A stretch of 27,469 bases of DNA from Neocallimastix lanati (nom. inval.) (lineage: Eukaryota > Neocallimastigomycota > Neocallimastigomycetes > Neocallimastigales > Neocallimastigaceae): assembly GCA_016946835.1 (NCBI GenBank), contig JACVTC010000455.1, positions 1 to 27,469 of the forward strand. Direction: 5' to 3'. The notes beneath the pieces were generated by a model that saw only the letters and a list, made by a program, of their open reading frames with translations, was not told the origin of the DNA and did not search any database. Within the stretch, counting starts at the first letter, position 1, and each line of letters begins with the position of its first letter. The position numbers and the translations under genes were made by a program. This document shows positions 17,947 to 26,640 of the stretch, in pieces.

Positions 17947-20900
17947 TCAAGCTTCTCTGTAAGCGGAGTTAAACTTTACTAAATTTTTAAAATGAACATT
18001 CCTATCGAGTTGTTTCCCAGTTTTCTGATCGATTAAGGTTGCCGTGTTGAATTGAATTTTTAAAATTTTAAATGGTCCATTGTAATATGGTTCTAGCTTA
18101 GTGCGGCTAAAGTTTCTAACAAGAACAAGATCACCAGCTTTTAATTCTTTTCCTTTTTTCATACTTATTTGTTCTTCTCGTCTTGTTGCCCAATACTTGT
18201 TAGCATTCTTCACATTTTCGCATGCTTCTCTAGTCCATTGATAATGACGAACAAATTTTTCCATTAAAATTTCATCATACGATTTACCTGCATTTTCAAT
18301 TGTTCTTATGGCTATATCATAAGGCTGTTGGTCTTCTCTTCCATATACTAATTCAAAACTAGAATGTCCGGTAGCTGTGTTTTTGGTAGTTCGAAGTGCC
18401 CATAAAGCAGAAGGTAAAACTTCATCCCAATCTTGATTTTTCCTTCCTAATAAACGAAGTAATTTTCCAATTTCTTTATTTCGGTTTTCAGTGAGACCAT
18501 TGGATTCAGGGTGATAGGTAGCTATGAATTTTACATAAACATCATAAAGATCAAGAAAGATTTTAGTCATATCAGAAGTGAATTGGACTCCATTATCTGT
18601 AGTAATAACTTGAGGCACACCATGTCTTGCAAAAACGTTTATTAAAAATTTAATTATATCAGAGGAAGTTATGTTTTCAGTGGGTTCGGCTTCAACCCAT
18701 TTGGTAAAGTAATCAACAGTTACTATAATATATTGATTATTATTTCTTGTTTTTGGTAACGGTCCTATAATATCTAATCCTAAATGCACAAAGGGACCCT
18801 CCACTTTAGTTGGATGGTTTTCGGTTGGTTCTGGATATGGTTGAGGACGATTTAATTGGCATTTTTCACAATTACTAACAATTCTTTTGATATCTTTAAT
18901 CATATGATTCCAATAAAAGTTTTTCTTAAGTCTTTGATATGTTTTGTAATATCCTTCGTGGCCAATATTATGAGCTTCTAAAATTAATTTAAACCTTTCA
19001 TTTTCGTCCGTTATTAATTTTCTATAATTTCCATTGTCGATAAAGTAATCTTCACCATCAATAACAGTAAACTTTTCATTAATAAATTCCTTTATAACCT
19101 TAGATAATAATTCTTCATTATTTCCATTAGTAATTTTTGTTAATAATATCTTTCTCTCTTCCTTACTTTTCATTCTTGAAAGAGCATCAGCTAACACATT
19201 CTTTTTGCCTGATTCATATTTTATATTAATTCCAAGCATACTAGCGGTTAGACACCATCTTGTTTGCCTTGCATTCAAAGGTTCTTTATTCTTAAATAAA
19301 CCAACTAATGGTTTATGATCTGTGTAAATAGTTGTAGGTAATGGATTTCCTTCAATATAAGATTTAAATTTAGTCATACAGTAAAATAAAGCTGTTCCTT
19401 CCAAATCTGTGATACCATAATTCTTTTCAGTTTTCTTCAAACTTCTACTTATAAAGTGTATTGGATGCTCCTTACCGGTTTCTTCTTCTTTTTGTAAAAG
19501 AACTCCACCAATTCCATTATACGAAGCATCAGTTCTAATGATAAAAGGTTTGTCAAATGACGGAAATTTTAGAATAGGTGCATTGATTAATTTTTCTTTT
19601 AGGAGTTCAAAGCTTTCTTGTTGTTCTTTATTCCATTCATATTTAGTATTCTTTTTCAATAATTTACATAAAGGTGAGGTAATTTGAGCATATTTAGGGA
19701 TAAAGTCACGATAATACCCTATTGCTCCTAGAAATGATCTTAATTCATGAATTGATGAAGGGGCTTCCCACTTCTTAATAGCTGTTATTTTACTTTCCAT
19801 GGGACTTAATCCTTTAGTAGTAAGTTTGTGACCTAATACATCAACTTCAGTTTGAAGAAAATGGCACTTTTCAATATTAATTTTTAACTTGTTTTCTTTA
19901 AATACTTCTAATACTTGTTTAATATGAATTAAATGTTCTTCGATACTTTTTGAATAGATCAAAACATCATCAATAAATACATAAACAAATTCACCAATAA
20001 AAGGGAATAAAATTTTATTCATTTCTCTTTGGAAGGTTGAGGGAGCTCCAGTAAGTCCAAAAGGCATAACCTTAAATTGATAATTTCCAAACTTAGTAGT
20101 GAAAGTGGTTACTTCAACGCTTTCTTCATCCATTAAGATTTGGTGAAAACCAGAAAATAAATCAAGAGTTGTAAATATTTTAGATCCTCCGAGACTATCA
20201 AAAATTTCATCTATATATGGAACTGAATAAGAATCTTTTTCTGTCATATCATTGACTTTTCGGTAGTCAATACACAAGCGCCACTTTCCATTGTGTTTTA
20301 GAATGAGTACTACTGGAGATGACCATTCTGAACAGGATGGTTCTATCAATCCTTTCTTAATAAGCTTTGTAAGTTCTTCTTTTAAGATATCTGATTTTAA
20401 TTTAGTTAACCTATAACTTCTTAATTTTACTGGCTTTGCATTTGCTTTCAAACGGATCTTATGTGGTGAAAGTTTAGAAGGAGTTAGTTCTTCTGTTGAA
20501 GTGGCAACTATGTCAATCATTTCTTTGAGAATTTTAATAATTTGTTCTTTATAATCTTTATTTAAGGTACTTAAAAATTCATCACTCTCAATAAATTCCA
20601 TTGGAGTTAATTCCTTTATAATTTCCTTTTCATTATTCGTTTCTTTAACTTTTCTAATAGTGCAAATTATACTTTCTTCATCATAATATTGATTATTTAT
20701 TTTAGCTATTTCTTCGTATTCACTTTCTGACAAAAGTTTACATAAACTGTTTAAGGTCGGATGAATAAATAAACAATGATCGATTTGAGTTTTAAAGTTT
20801 ATTAACATATCATAAAATGAGTCTTCTTTCTCAATAATTCTAAAGTCCGCATTAAATTCATAATTATTAATTTTTACTGGTAATTGAACAATAATTCCTT

Positions 20901-21951
20901 CCGAGTATTCTTCATCTTGTGTTGCTAGTTGGATTCTTCCACGACTTTTTCCAACTGTTTCATATTCACCAGGTAATTTATCAAAATACTGCTTAGTAAC
21001 GATGCTTAGGTTACTACAAGAATCAATTAAAAGTTTTCCTAGTACTCCGTCAACACTTGCATCAACCATTGCTAAGTCTTCTTCGGCTACTTCATTACTT
21101 TTACTTATGTAGCTATGATCATAGTTATTCACTAATAAAGTTCGTGCTATTACATTGTCTACAGTTCCAATTATTTTAGATTTTTCTAACTTTAAACCTT
21201 GAGTTAATTGTGAACGAATTTTCGGACATGCATTCAAGAGTTGACCTATCGTAATACTGGATTTAAGATTATTTAAATCATCCATAATATTGTAAGGTTC
21301 TTTATTATTCATCATTTTGATATTCCTTTTTACTAACTGAGTATTTTCATTATTAGTTTCTTTAGTTTTTGTTGAAATTAATTTTTCCAAAGTATTAGTT
21401 TTATTTTGTTGATTATCTTTATTCATTTCTATATCTTCTATTTCATTATCGATTACAAGTATATCTTCAGATTCAACTTTTTTCTTTCCTTTTGATGAAT
21501 AATTGTTGTTTTCTTCTTTACTTTCTCTTACTCTTGTTATATTTCTTAATTCCTTTTCTTTTTGTTTTTCTTTGTTAATATTTGGTTGAGTTAAAATTGA
21601 AGGAAGTATTTGATTTTTATAAACTTTATTTGGTTTATTATGTAGCTCATTTTCTTTCTTCTTTCTTAAAGCAGGAGTTGCGAAAGGACGTGGATTATCT
21701 TTTAAACTTTTATGTACTTTCTTGGAATTATTTTCTTCCTTTTCGCTGTTATTATCATTCATTTTTCTTTTTATAGCATTTATAATGATATTATCCTCAC
21801 TTTCAGTTGTGTCACTAAAATCAGATTCTTCAGATTCTTTATTAAAGGAATTATTATCAATTGGGGTATTCTTGGTAAAAGTATTATTTTGTAAATTATT
21901 TAATGAAGCTATTGTTTTGTCATTGGGAGTGCTTCTGCTCCCATTTAGAAG
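17947..21951 (-). CDS. pol: Beta Pol (protease-RT-RNase H-integrase), -1 frame from gag
   Basis: 1334 codons from the first post-slip codon (21951) to TGA at 17947-17949. Residues counted from that codon: protease D310 in IDSCSNLS; reverse transcriptase D597 in LDLFSGFH and D661/D662 in FIDDVL; RNase H D808, E851, D878, D922; integrase zinc ligands H994, H998, C1028, C1031, all present; catalytic D1060, D1119, E1155 with D-58-D-35-E spacing; then a GPY/F-like YYNGPFKI and a short tail without chromodomain. The first ~60 residues after the slip are poorly conserved with alpha except GSRSTP, which is encoded by the frameshift hairpin. An ATG at 21760-21762 lies in frame, but the frame is open from the slippery site, so a Gag-Pol fusion is the better reading. 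Unbroken and probably functional. Confidence 0.94.
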   Translation of the reverse strand, partial: LLNGSRSTPNDKTIASLNNLQNNTFTKNTPIDNNSFNKESEESDFSDTTESEDNIIINAIKRKMNDNNSEKEENNSKKVHKSLKDNPRPFATPALRKKKENELHNKPNKVYKNQILPSILTQPNINKEKQKEKELRNITRVRESKEENNNYSSKGKKKVESEDILVIDNEIEDIEMNKDNQQNKTNTLEKLISTKTKETNNENTQLVKRNIKMMNNKEPYNIMDDLNNLKSSITIGQLLNACPKIRSQLTQGLKLEKSKIIGTVDNVIARTLLVNNYDHSYISKSNEVAEEDLAMVDASVDGVLGKLLIDSCSNLSIVTKQYFDKLPGEYETVGKSRGRIQLATQDEEYSEGIIVQLPVKINNYEFNADFRIIEKEDSFYDMLINFKTQIDHCLFIHPTLNSLCKLLSESEYEEIAKINNQYYDEESIICTIRKVKETNNEKEIIKELTPMEFIESDEFLSTLNKDYKEQIIKILKEMIDIVATSTEELTPSKLSPHKIRLKANAKPVKLRSYRLTKLKSDILKEELTKLIKKGLIEPSCSEWSSPVVLILKHNGKWRLCIDYRKVNDMTEKDSYSVPYIDEIFDSLGGSKIFTTLDLFSGFHQILMDEESVEVTTFTTKFGNYQFKVMPFGLTGAPSTFQREMNKILFPFIGEFVYVFIDDVLIYSKSIEEHLIHIKQVLEVFKENKLKINIEKCHFLQTEVDVLGHKLTTKGLSPMESKITAIKKWEAPSSIHELRSFLGAIGYYRDFIPKYAQITSPLCKLLKKNTKYEWNKEQQESFELLKEKLINAPILKFPSFDKPFIIRTDASYNGIGGVLLQKEEETGKEHPIHFISRSLKKTEKNYGITDLEGTALFYCMTKFKSYIEGNPLPTTIYTDHKPLVGLFKNKEPLNARQTRWCLTASMLGINIKYESGKKNVLADALSRMKSKEERKILLTKITNGNNEELLSKVIKEFINEKFTVIDGEDYFIDNGNYRKLITDENERFKLILEAHNIGHEGYYKTYQRLKKNFYWNHMIKDIKRIVSNCEKCQLNRPQPYPEPTENHPTKVEGPFVHLGLDIIGPLPKTRNNNQYIIVTVDYFTKWVEAEPTENITSSDIIKFLINVFARHGVPQVITTDNGVQFTSDMTKIFLDLYDVYVKFIATYHPESNGLTENRNKEIGKLLRLLGRKNQDWDEVLPSALWALRTTKNTATGHSSFELVYGREDQQPYDIAIRTIENAGKSYDEILMEKFVRHYQWTREACENVKNANKYWATRREEQISMKKGKELKAGDLVLVRNFSRTKLEPYYNGPFKILKIQFNTATLIDQKTGKQLDRNVHFKNLVKFNSAYREA
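21925..21942 (-). promoter_or_regulatory. Frameshift-stimulating hairpin, beta
   Basis: RNA reads GGGAGCAGAAGCACTCCC: a 5-bp GGGAG/CTCCC stem around the same AGAAGC loop as in alpha, again 8 nt after TTTAAAC. Confidence 0.75.
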
Positions 21952-22850
21952 TTTAAAGACTTTTTGGAATATATTTCTTTTTTATTTTTTTCCATAATCT
22001 TATTTAATTGAGGGCAATAGTATGAGTAATGACCTTCTTCCTTACAGAAGAAGCAAGTTTTAACAGATAAATTTCTCATTTTCTGGGTTGATTCTTCTAT
22101 AATATCTTGAGGTTTCAGTTTATTATTTGTTTGACTTGTTTGGAAAGTTTCGTTTCTTCTTTTAGGATAAAGTCTTGAAGTAGTACTGTTTTGATTATTT
22201 TGATTATGCTGGGAATTATTAACATTATAGGTATTAATATTATTGTTCCTTACAGAAAGTCTATCTACTTTCTCGGCAATTTTGAAAGCTTTCTCCATAC
22301 TTATATCATCTTTAAGGGATAATTTCTTCCAGGCTTCATAATTATTTTGAATAGAGTCAATATAATCTAGTACACCAATGCGCTTTCTTCTCTTTTTATC
22401 AAGTTTAGTGTACAAAGTTCTATATCTTACATTAAAGTCTTTAATCTTTTCGTTTCTTTTAATTCGCATTGCACGAAGTTCTTTAAGAAGTAAATTTTGG
22501 TCTTCTTTAATACCGTAAAAATTTTCAAGACTTGAAATAATTTTTTCAAGAGAAGGAAATTTATCATCATCAACATTTTCTTCTTCATCATCTTCTTCTT
22601 CATCTGATGAATCATCACTTTCATCATCACTATCTTCTCCCAAATCTTCAATAACGCGTTGTACTTCACCAGAGCTGGTAAGTAAACAAGCATTAAATAT
22701 TGTTTCCGGATCTGTGATACCTTGTATCTTGATCCAAAGTTTTAATTCAGTAGCCCAGGACTTTATATCTAAATTGTCCTTGCTAAGCTTCACTATGTCT
22801 CGTAATTCTTTCTTTAATTCTTTAAAACTTAAAGTACTTTTAGTAGACAT
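21945..22850 (-). CDS. gag: Beta Gag, capsid/nucleocapsid with CCHC zinc knuckle
   Basis: 301 residues, ATG at 22848-22850, TAA at 21945-21947. It has the same plan as alpha Gag: N-terminal helical part with KELKKELRD, a strongly acidic run (about 70-96), the core with KIKDFNVRYRTLYTKLDKKR (about 135-155), an Asn/Gln-rich linker (about 202-225), and a zinc knuckle CFFCKEEGHYSYYC (C266, C269, H274, C279). It should build the particle and bind the genomic RNA. The end of the gene carries the TTTAAAC slip site. Conserved with alpha mainly in the first 60 residues and the core. The gene is intact. Confidence 0.93.
   Translation of the reverse strand: MSTKSTLSFKELKKELRDIVKLSKDNLDIKSWATELKLWIKIQGITDPETIFNACLLTSSGEVQRVIEDLGEDSDDESDDSSDEEEDDEEENVDDDKFPSLEKIISSLENFYGIKEDQNLLLKELRAMRIKRNEKIKDFNVRYRTLYTKLDKKRRKRIGVLDYIDSIQNNYEAWKKLSLKDDISMEKAFKIAEKVDRLSVRNNNINTYNVNNSQHNQNNQNSTTSRLYPKRRNETFQTSQTNNKLKPQDIIEESTQKMRNLSVKTCFFCKEEGHYSYYCPQLNKIMEKNKKEIYSKKSLNF
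21951..21957 (-). promoter_or_regulatory. Slippery heptamer TTTAAAC (beta gag-pol)
   Basis: Gag-frame grouping T TTA AAC, then TTC and the TAA stop. The -1 frame is open for the whole of pol. Confidence 0.86.
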
Positions 22851-23029
22851 TTCGTTTTTAGTTAATAATTTTTTTATTGTAAATTAACGAGGTTATTAAA
22901 TACGAATAAATTTGAAAGTCCAACTTTAAAAATATAATTTAACAAGTAATTTAATATCGAATCAAATTTTAAAACAATATATCTTAGTAATTTTTGAAAA
23001 TAATAATTTTATTTGCTTTCTTTAGTAAG

Positions 23030-23225
23030 TATAAGCTCGAAATCCTTATCGACAACTTAGTAGAAATTATAAAGCACGAGGTTCTTTTCGACTACTTTTT
23101 TAAGAATAATTTTAAGTTCGAAATCTTTATCGACAACTTAATAGAATAATTTTAAGTTCGAAATCTTTATCGACAACTTAATAGAATATTTTTCAAGCTC
23201 GAAATCTTTATCGACCACTTGAATT
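23030..23225 (-). repeat. Leader tandem repeats of beta (about 4 copies)
   Basis: Four copies of the AAGTTCGAAATCTTTATCGA repeat. The first has an extra GCACGAGGTTCTTTTCGACT segment and the last is the CGACCACTTG variant. The same first and last variants bound the eight-copy array at 5318-5690, so only the middle units differ in number. Confidence 0.88.
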
Positions 23226-23390
23226 TTGTAATTTAGTATATTTGTAGTAATAAATTTAGAAGCAAAGTTTTATTTATTATTTTCACCTTTCAAAAATTTT
23301 TCTTTTTAAACGATAAATATTGTATTGTTATAGCTAATAAAATTATTAATTAATTATAATTATTAAATACAAAAAAATAATCTTTATTGT

Positions 23391-23550
23391 CGTACAATCT
23401 GATAGTACACACTGTCTGACGTGCAGCTTACCTAATGGTGTCATGCCACGCGTGTGCCACGATTACTATATTCAATATAAAATATAGCAGTTCAGAGCCC
23501 ACTAGCCCAATTACTATGTAGGATAAACTTAATCCGATAATCTATGTACG
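23391..23550 (-). promoter_or_regulatory. Conserved leader RNA domain, beta
   Basis: 160-nt counterpart of 13937-14100. The terminal stem is CGTACA (23391-23396) with TGTACG (23545-23550). It contains GTGTCATGCCACGCGTGTGC and CTAGCCCAATTACTATGTAG, shared with alpha. Confidence 0.7.
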
Positions 23551-23794
23551 GAATAAAAAAATTTTAAAAGTATTCAATAATATTTTTATTAACTAATAAA
23601 AATTAACTAAAAACACAATATTTTCAAAGTAAATTAAGATTCTATTACAGGAATTATATAACAAATAAAGTACCAGTAATAAAAAAAAATAAAAAAAATT
23701 TAAATGGCGAAGTTAGCCAAAGTCTGATACTTTATATAATAAAGTGCCTTATAACTAGCACAAAGAAAAGTAAAAAAAATTATATAAAAAAAAC

Positions 23795-23834
23795 AATCTT
23801 ACGCCTTCGGTGACGTAAGCTCCTTATTCGCCAG
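23795..23834 (-). promoter_or_regulatory. 40-nt leader hairpin block, beta copy
   Basis: RNA orientation contains CTTACGTCACCGAAGGCGTAAG, which folds as CTTACG/CGTAAG plus CC/GG around GAA. The full 40 nt recurs perfectly, inverted, at 26798-26837. Confidence 0.7.
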
Positions 23835-24217
23835 TGCTTGGAAAGTACCCGCACCTTCGTGTGTTGAAACGTTGAAGGTTGAACTATTATTACCGGGTCG
23901 GTAACCAAATACCTTCGTCTACTTTCCAATTAATCTCCAAATTAACTACTATTCAATAACCTACTATGAATAGAGTTAATTTGTTGCTATCTGAGAATAC
24001 ACTGTGTATGAGCTCTATCCGCTCCTTGTTATAATTTTACAAAATTTGTTTTTTAGAATCTTAATTTTACTTATTTAAAAAAAATTTTTTTTATATATAT
24101 ATATCAAACAAGCGCCATGGGTTAATCAAAGGATTAACGACTTACTTGTTTATCAATATAAAATAAAAAAAAAATTAAAAAAAAATCTATGTTATTTACT
24201 ATTATTTCTATTTAATT

Positions 24218-24234
24218 CCCCGATATCTCCACCA
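24218..24234 (-). promoter_or_regulatory. Primer-binding site, beta
   Basis: CCCCGATATCTCCACCA on the plus strand, 6 nt inside the 5' LTR; identical to alpha. Confidence 0.86.
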
Positions 24235-24240
24235 TATAAA

Positions 24241-24550
24241 TGTTAAGGTTTTAGAGAATTAAATAAAAATAAAGTAAGGAAACACAAATTTTATTTATTT
24301 ATTTATTATTTTTATTTATAAATTTATTTTATTTTATTTGATTTGATGATATTTAAAAATTAGTAGCAAAATTTACAACTATTTATACTTTTTTTTTCAA
24401 GGCATAAAAGTTGTTCTTGCCACTAAATTACATTTTATTATTATTTTTCTTTTTATATATAAAAACTATTAAATTTAAATTGATTTTTATAATCAATTAT
24501 ATAAAATTTAATTATAACAATATAAATAAAATACATTTATAATATTAATA

Positions 24551-24604
<54 letters not shown>

Positions 24605-25091
24605 CTATCTAAAATATTACTAATAAGAATTTATTTAATTGGCTAAAATTTTTATTACAATCTGTTAAAATATTCAAATAAAAATAAAAATACTATTCTA
24701 ATATAAAGGTTTTTAATAAAATAAAATATTTTTCAATATAAAATAAAACATTTCGATATAAAATTTTATAATAAAAGTTAAAATATAATATATAAATTTT
24801 TAATTATCAATATATAAAAATATTATTAATACAAATTTTCATTATTAATATAAAAATAAAAAAATAAGATTTATTATTAAAATTGTTAATATAAGTTTTA
24901 AATATATAAAAATATTACTATTAATATAAGATTTAATATAAAAATTATAAAGTTTAATATAATTTTTGATCTAATTTTTAATCTTTGAATTTAAAAATTT
25001 ATTAAAGTACAAAAATAATAATGTACACATAATGTATTAGAAATAAATCGTAGATTTAATTAAGAATGCATTATTTAGTACATTCTTATCA
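24241..25091 (-). repeat. Beta 5' LTR (promoter LTR)
   Basis: 851 bp. A minus-strand GTATAAATAG at 24379-24388 is the likely TATA box, about 140 nt from the inner edge. T-tract of 45. Followed by CAGT at 25092-25095. Confidence 0.94.
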
Positions 25092-25105
25092 CAGTTAGTA
25101 AAATT

Positions 25106-25176
25106 AGAATTTTGGTTCAATGGTTAGTTACATTGACCATGACCAATACTTCATGGGTTCGACTCACACCTTAACC
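25106..25176 (+). repeat. tRNA-like sequence / SINE-like head
   Basis: Contains a good RNA polymerase III A box, TGGTTCAATGG (25113-25123), and a near B box, GGTTCGACTCA (25156-25166), at tRNA-like spacing (43 nt start to start). The T-arm has two mismatches, the acceptor ends do not pair, and no good anticodon loop appears, so this is not a working tRNA gene. It may be a tRNA pseudogene or the head of a SINE. The beta element is inserted 14 bp upstream. Confidence 0.5.
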
Positions 25177-25640
25177 CATTTTGCATAAATAATTATTTTA
25201 TTAATTATTTTATTAATTATTAATAATATCTTCTTGAATATTCTTTCTGTATAAAATTATAGAAAGTTAAAGATTCTTTCGGTTCGTAATTCAACCGAAA
25301 TGAATTTAGAAATTCTTATTATATAAATTATTTTATTCTTTTTTGATAAGATTCATTTTCATCAATTAAAATCAATATTCTAGAAACTTTACATTATTAA
25401 TTATTACAAACATATTTCTAAATATTTCTTTAAAATTATTTTTACATGTTAAAACTGTTTTTCCGTTAAAAGTATAAATAGTGCGAACTTCACGAATGAA
25501 AATATTTTTCTTCGTGCTTTTATTAATAATAATTAACGTATAAGTAATTCGAAATATTACCTTGTTGATTAATATTAATAATTATTTTAAATTTTATAAT
25601 TAATAAAAAATATTTCTAATAAAACGAATTATTTATACAG
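25177..25640 (+). other. AT-rich non-coding DNA with a TATA signal
   Basis: No gene. It contains TGATAAGATTC (25344), similar to the transcriptional start end of the beta LTR (TGATAAGAATG), and AGTATAAATAG (25471-25481) like the LTR TATA box, followed by a small hairpin CACGAA...TTCGTG (25492-25517). This may be a degenerate plus-strand LTR. Confidence 0.35.
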
Positions 25641-26220
25641 ATAGTGTAAACCTATTGAGTTTTCTCCTTTCTGTGTTTCTATATCTCATCCCGCCTTTAC
25701 AATAGAAGCACCTCCGTTACAATAAAAGTACCTGCTAATCCAAGCCCTCAATACCTTTACGCTATTTCTCAGACATTCTACCGTACTTTTAGGAATTCTA
25801 CCTTCTCAATATCTTTTGGCAATCGTTGGGTTTCTACTTTTACTATTATACTATTAAAGAACAAATACTTATTCTTCCGGTTCTCTCTATCTTAGTCTAA
25901 TAATCTTTGAATAAATCTTCTTATCTACTATCTCTTTAATACCGGACTTCTATATCTTTTAATCTCGGATTCTATCTCCTCCCAGACGAATAATTACTGC
26001 CTATTGATTCCTATTCAAATTATCACCTTGTCTGTTTTGAGTTACCCTCACTATTATATAATTCAATCCTTTGTATCTATTATATTACCGGATAATCCTA
26101 ATCCTATGGTTGTTGAAATTAATTTTTATAACAAAAATTCTTGTACTACCCGATCATATAATTCAAATTAAACTTGTACTACCCTATTAAGATAAAACTT
26201 ACATTACCTTAACCTTTAAA
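25641..26220. other. Pyrimidine-rich non-coding tract
   Basis: The plus strand is strongly enriched in C and T (for example TTCTCCTTTCTGTGTTTC), with few G. One frame stays open for about 78 codons without ATG, which such a composition explains. No protein family recognised. Confidence 0.4.
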
Positions 26221-26640
26221 AAAAAAAAAAAAAAAATTTTAGATAATATTAAATTAATCTTGTATTACCTTAACCCTTCAAAATTAATTCTAATATTTAC
26301 CCAACAAAATTAATAATAATTAGATAAATAATATTAAATTAATTTAATAAGAAAAAAATTTTTAATTTTTAGATAAATATTTTAGATTAATTTAGTGAAT
26401 AAATCAATTAGTTTTAGATAAAAAAAAAAAAAAAAAATTTTTTTTCATTTAATTTATCACAAAAATAATAATTTTTTAAATTAGCTTAGTATAAAAAAAA
26501 AAAAAAAATAATAATAATAATAATATTAATAATTGTAATAATAATTTTTTATTTTTAATTATTTTAATAAATTACTTGCTTGAAATAATAGCAAGAAAAA
26601 CTTGTTCAATTTTATTTTTTATTTAATTATTTAAAAAAGC
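26221..26640. other. Low-complexity AT DNA
   Basis: Poly-A and poly-T runs and AAT repeats. The end (about 26573-26617) has ACTTGCTTG...CAAG...ACTTGTT, a hairpin like that in the beta leader at 24107-24150. Confidence 0.4.

Larger units (their letters stand above)
22851..24240 (-). promoter_or_regulatory. Beta 5' leader
   Basis: A long untranslated leader (1390 nt). In RNA order it holds the primer-binding site, a GC-richer block with hairpins (24050-23795), AT-rich spacer, the conserved RNA domain (23550-23391) and the 40-bp hairpin repeats (23225-23030), then gag. No upstream ORF of note. A second hairpin lies at about 24107-24150 (CAAGCGCCATGGGTTAATC with GATTAACGACTTACTTG). Confidence 0.75.
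17080..25091 (-). mobile_element. Beta: full-length, apparently intact Ty3/gypsy LTR retrotransposon
   Basis: 8012-bp element on the minus strand: LTRs of 849 bp (17080-17928) and 851 bp (24241-25091), primer-binding site (24218-24234), 1.39-kb leader, gag (21945-22850) and pol (17947-21951). The LTR ends are the canonical TG...CA. The only LTR difference I can find is the length of one T-tract (43 against 45), so insertion is very recent. Target duplication CAGT. The reading frames are unbroken and the catalytic residues expected in RT, RNase H and integrase are present, so this is a candidate autonomous copy of the family to which beta-prime belongs. Confidence 0.94.

Noticed and set aside
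25106-25176. Functional tRNA gene
   Set aside because: Acceptor strands do not pair, the T-stem has mismatches, and no proper anticodon loop with T33 and purine 37 is present.
25650-25900. Possible exon in the pyrimidine-rich tract
   Set aside because: An open stretch of about 78 codons without ATG is expected where purine-containing stop codons are rare; no recognisable protein and no splice pattern.
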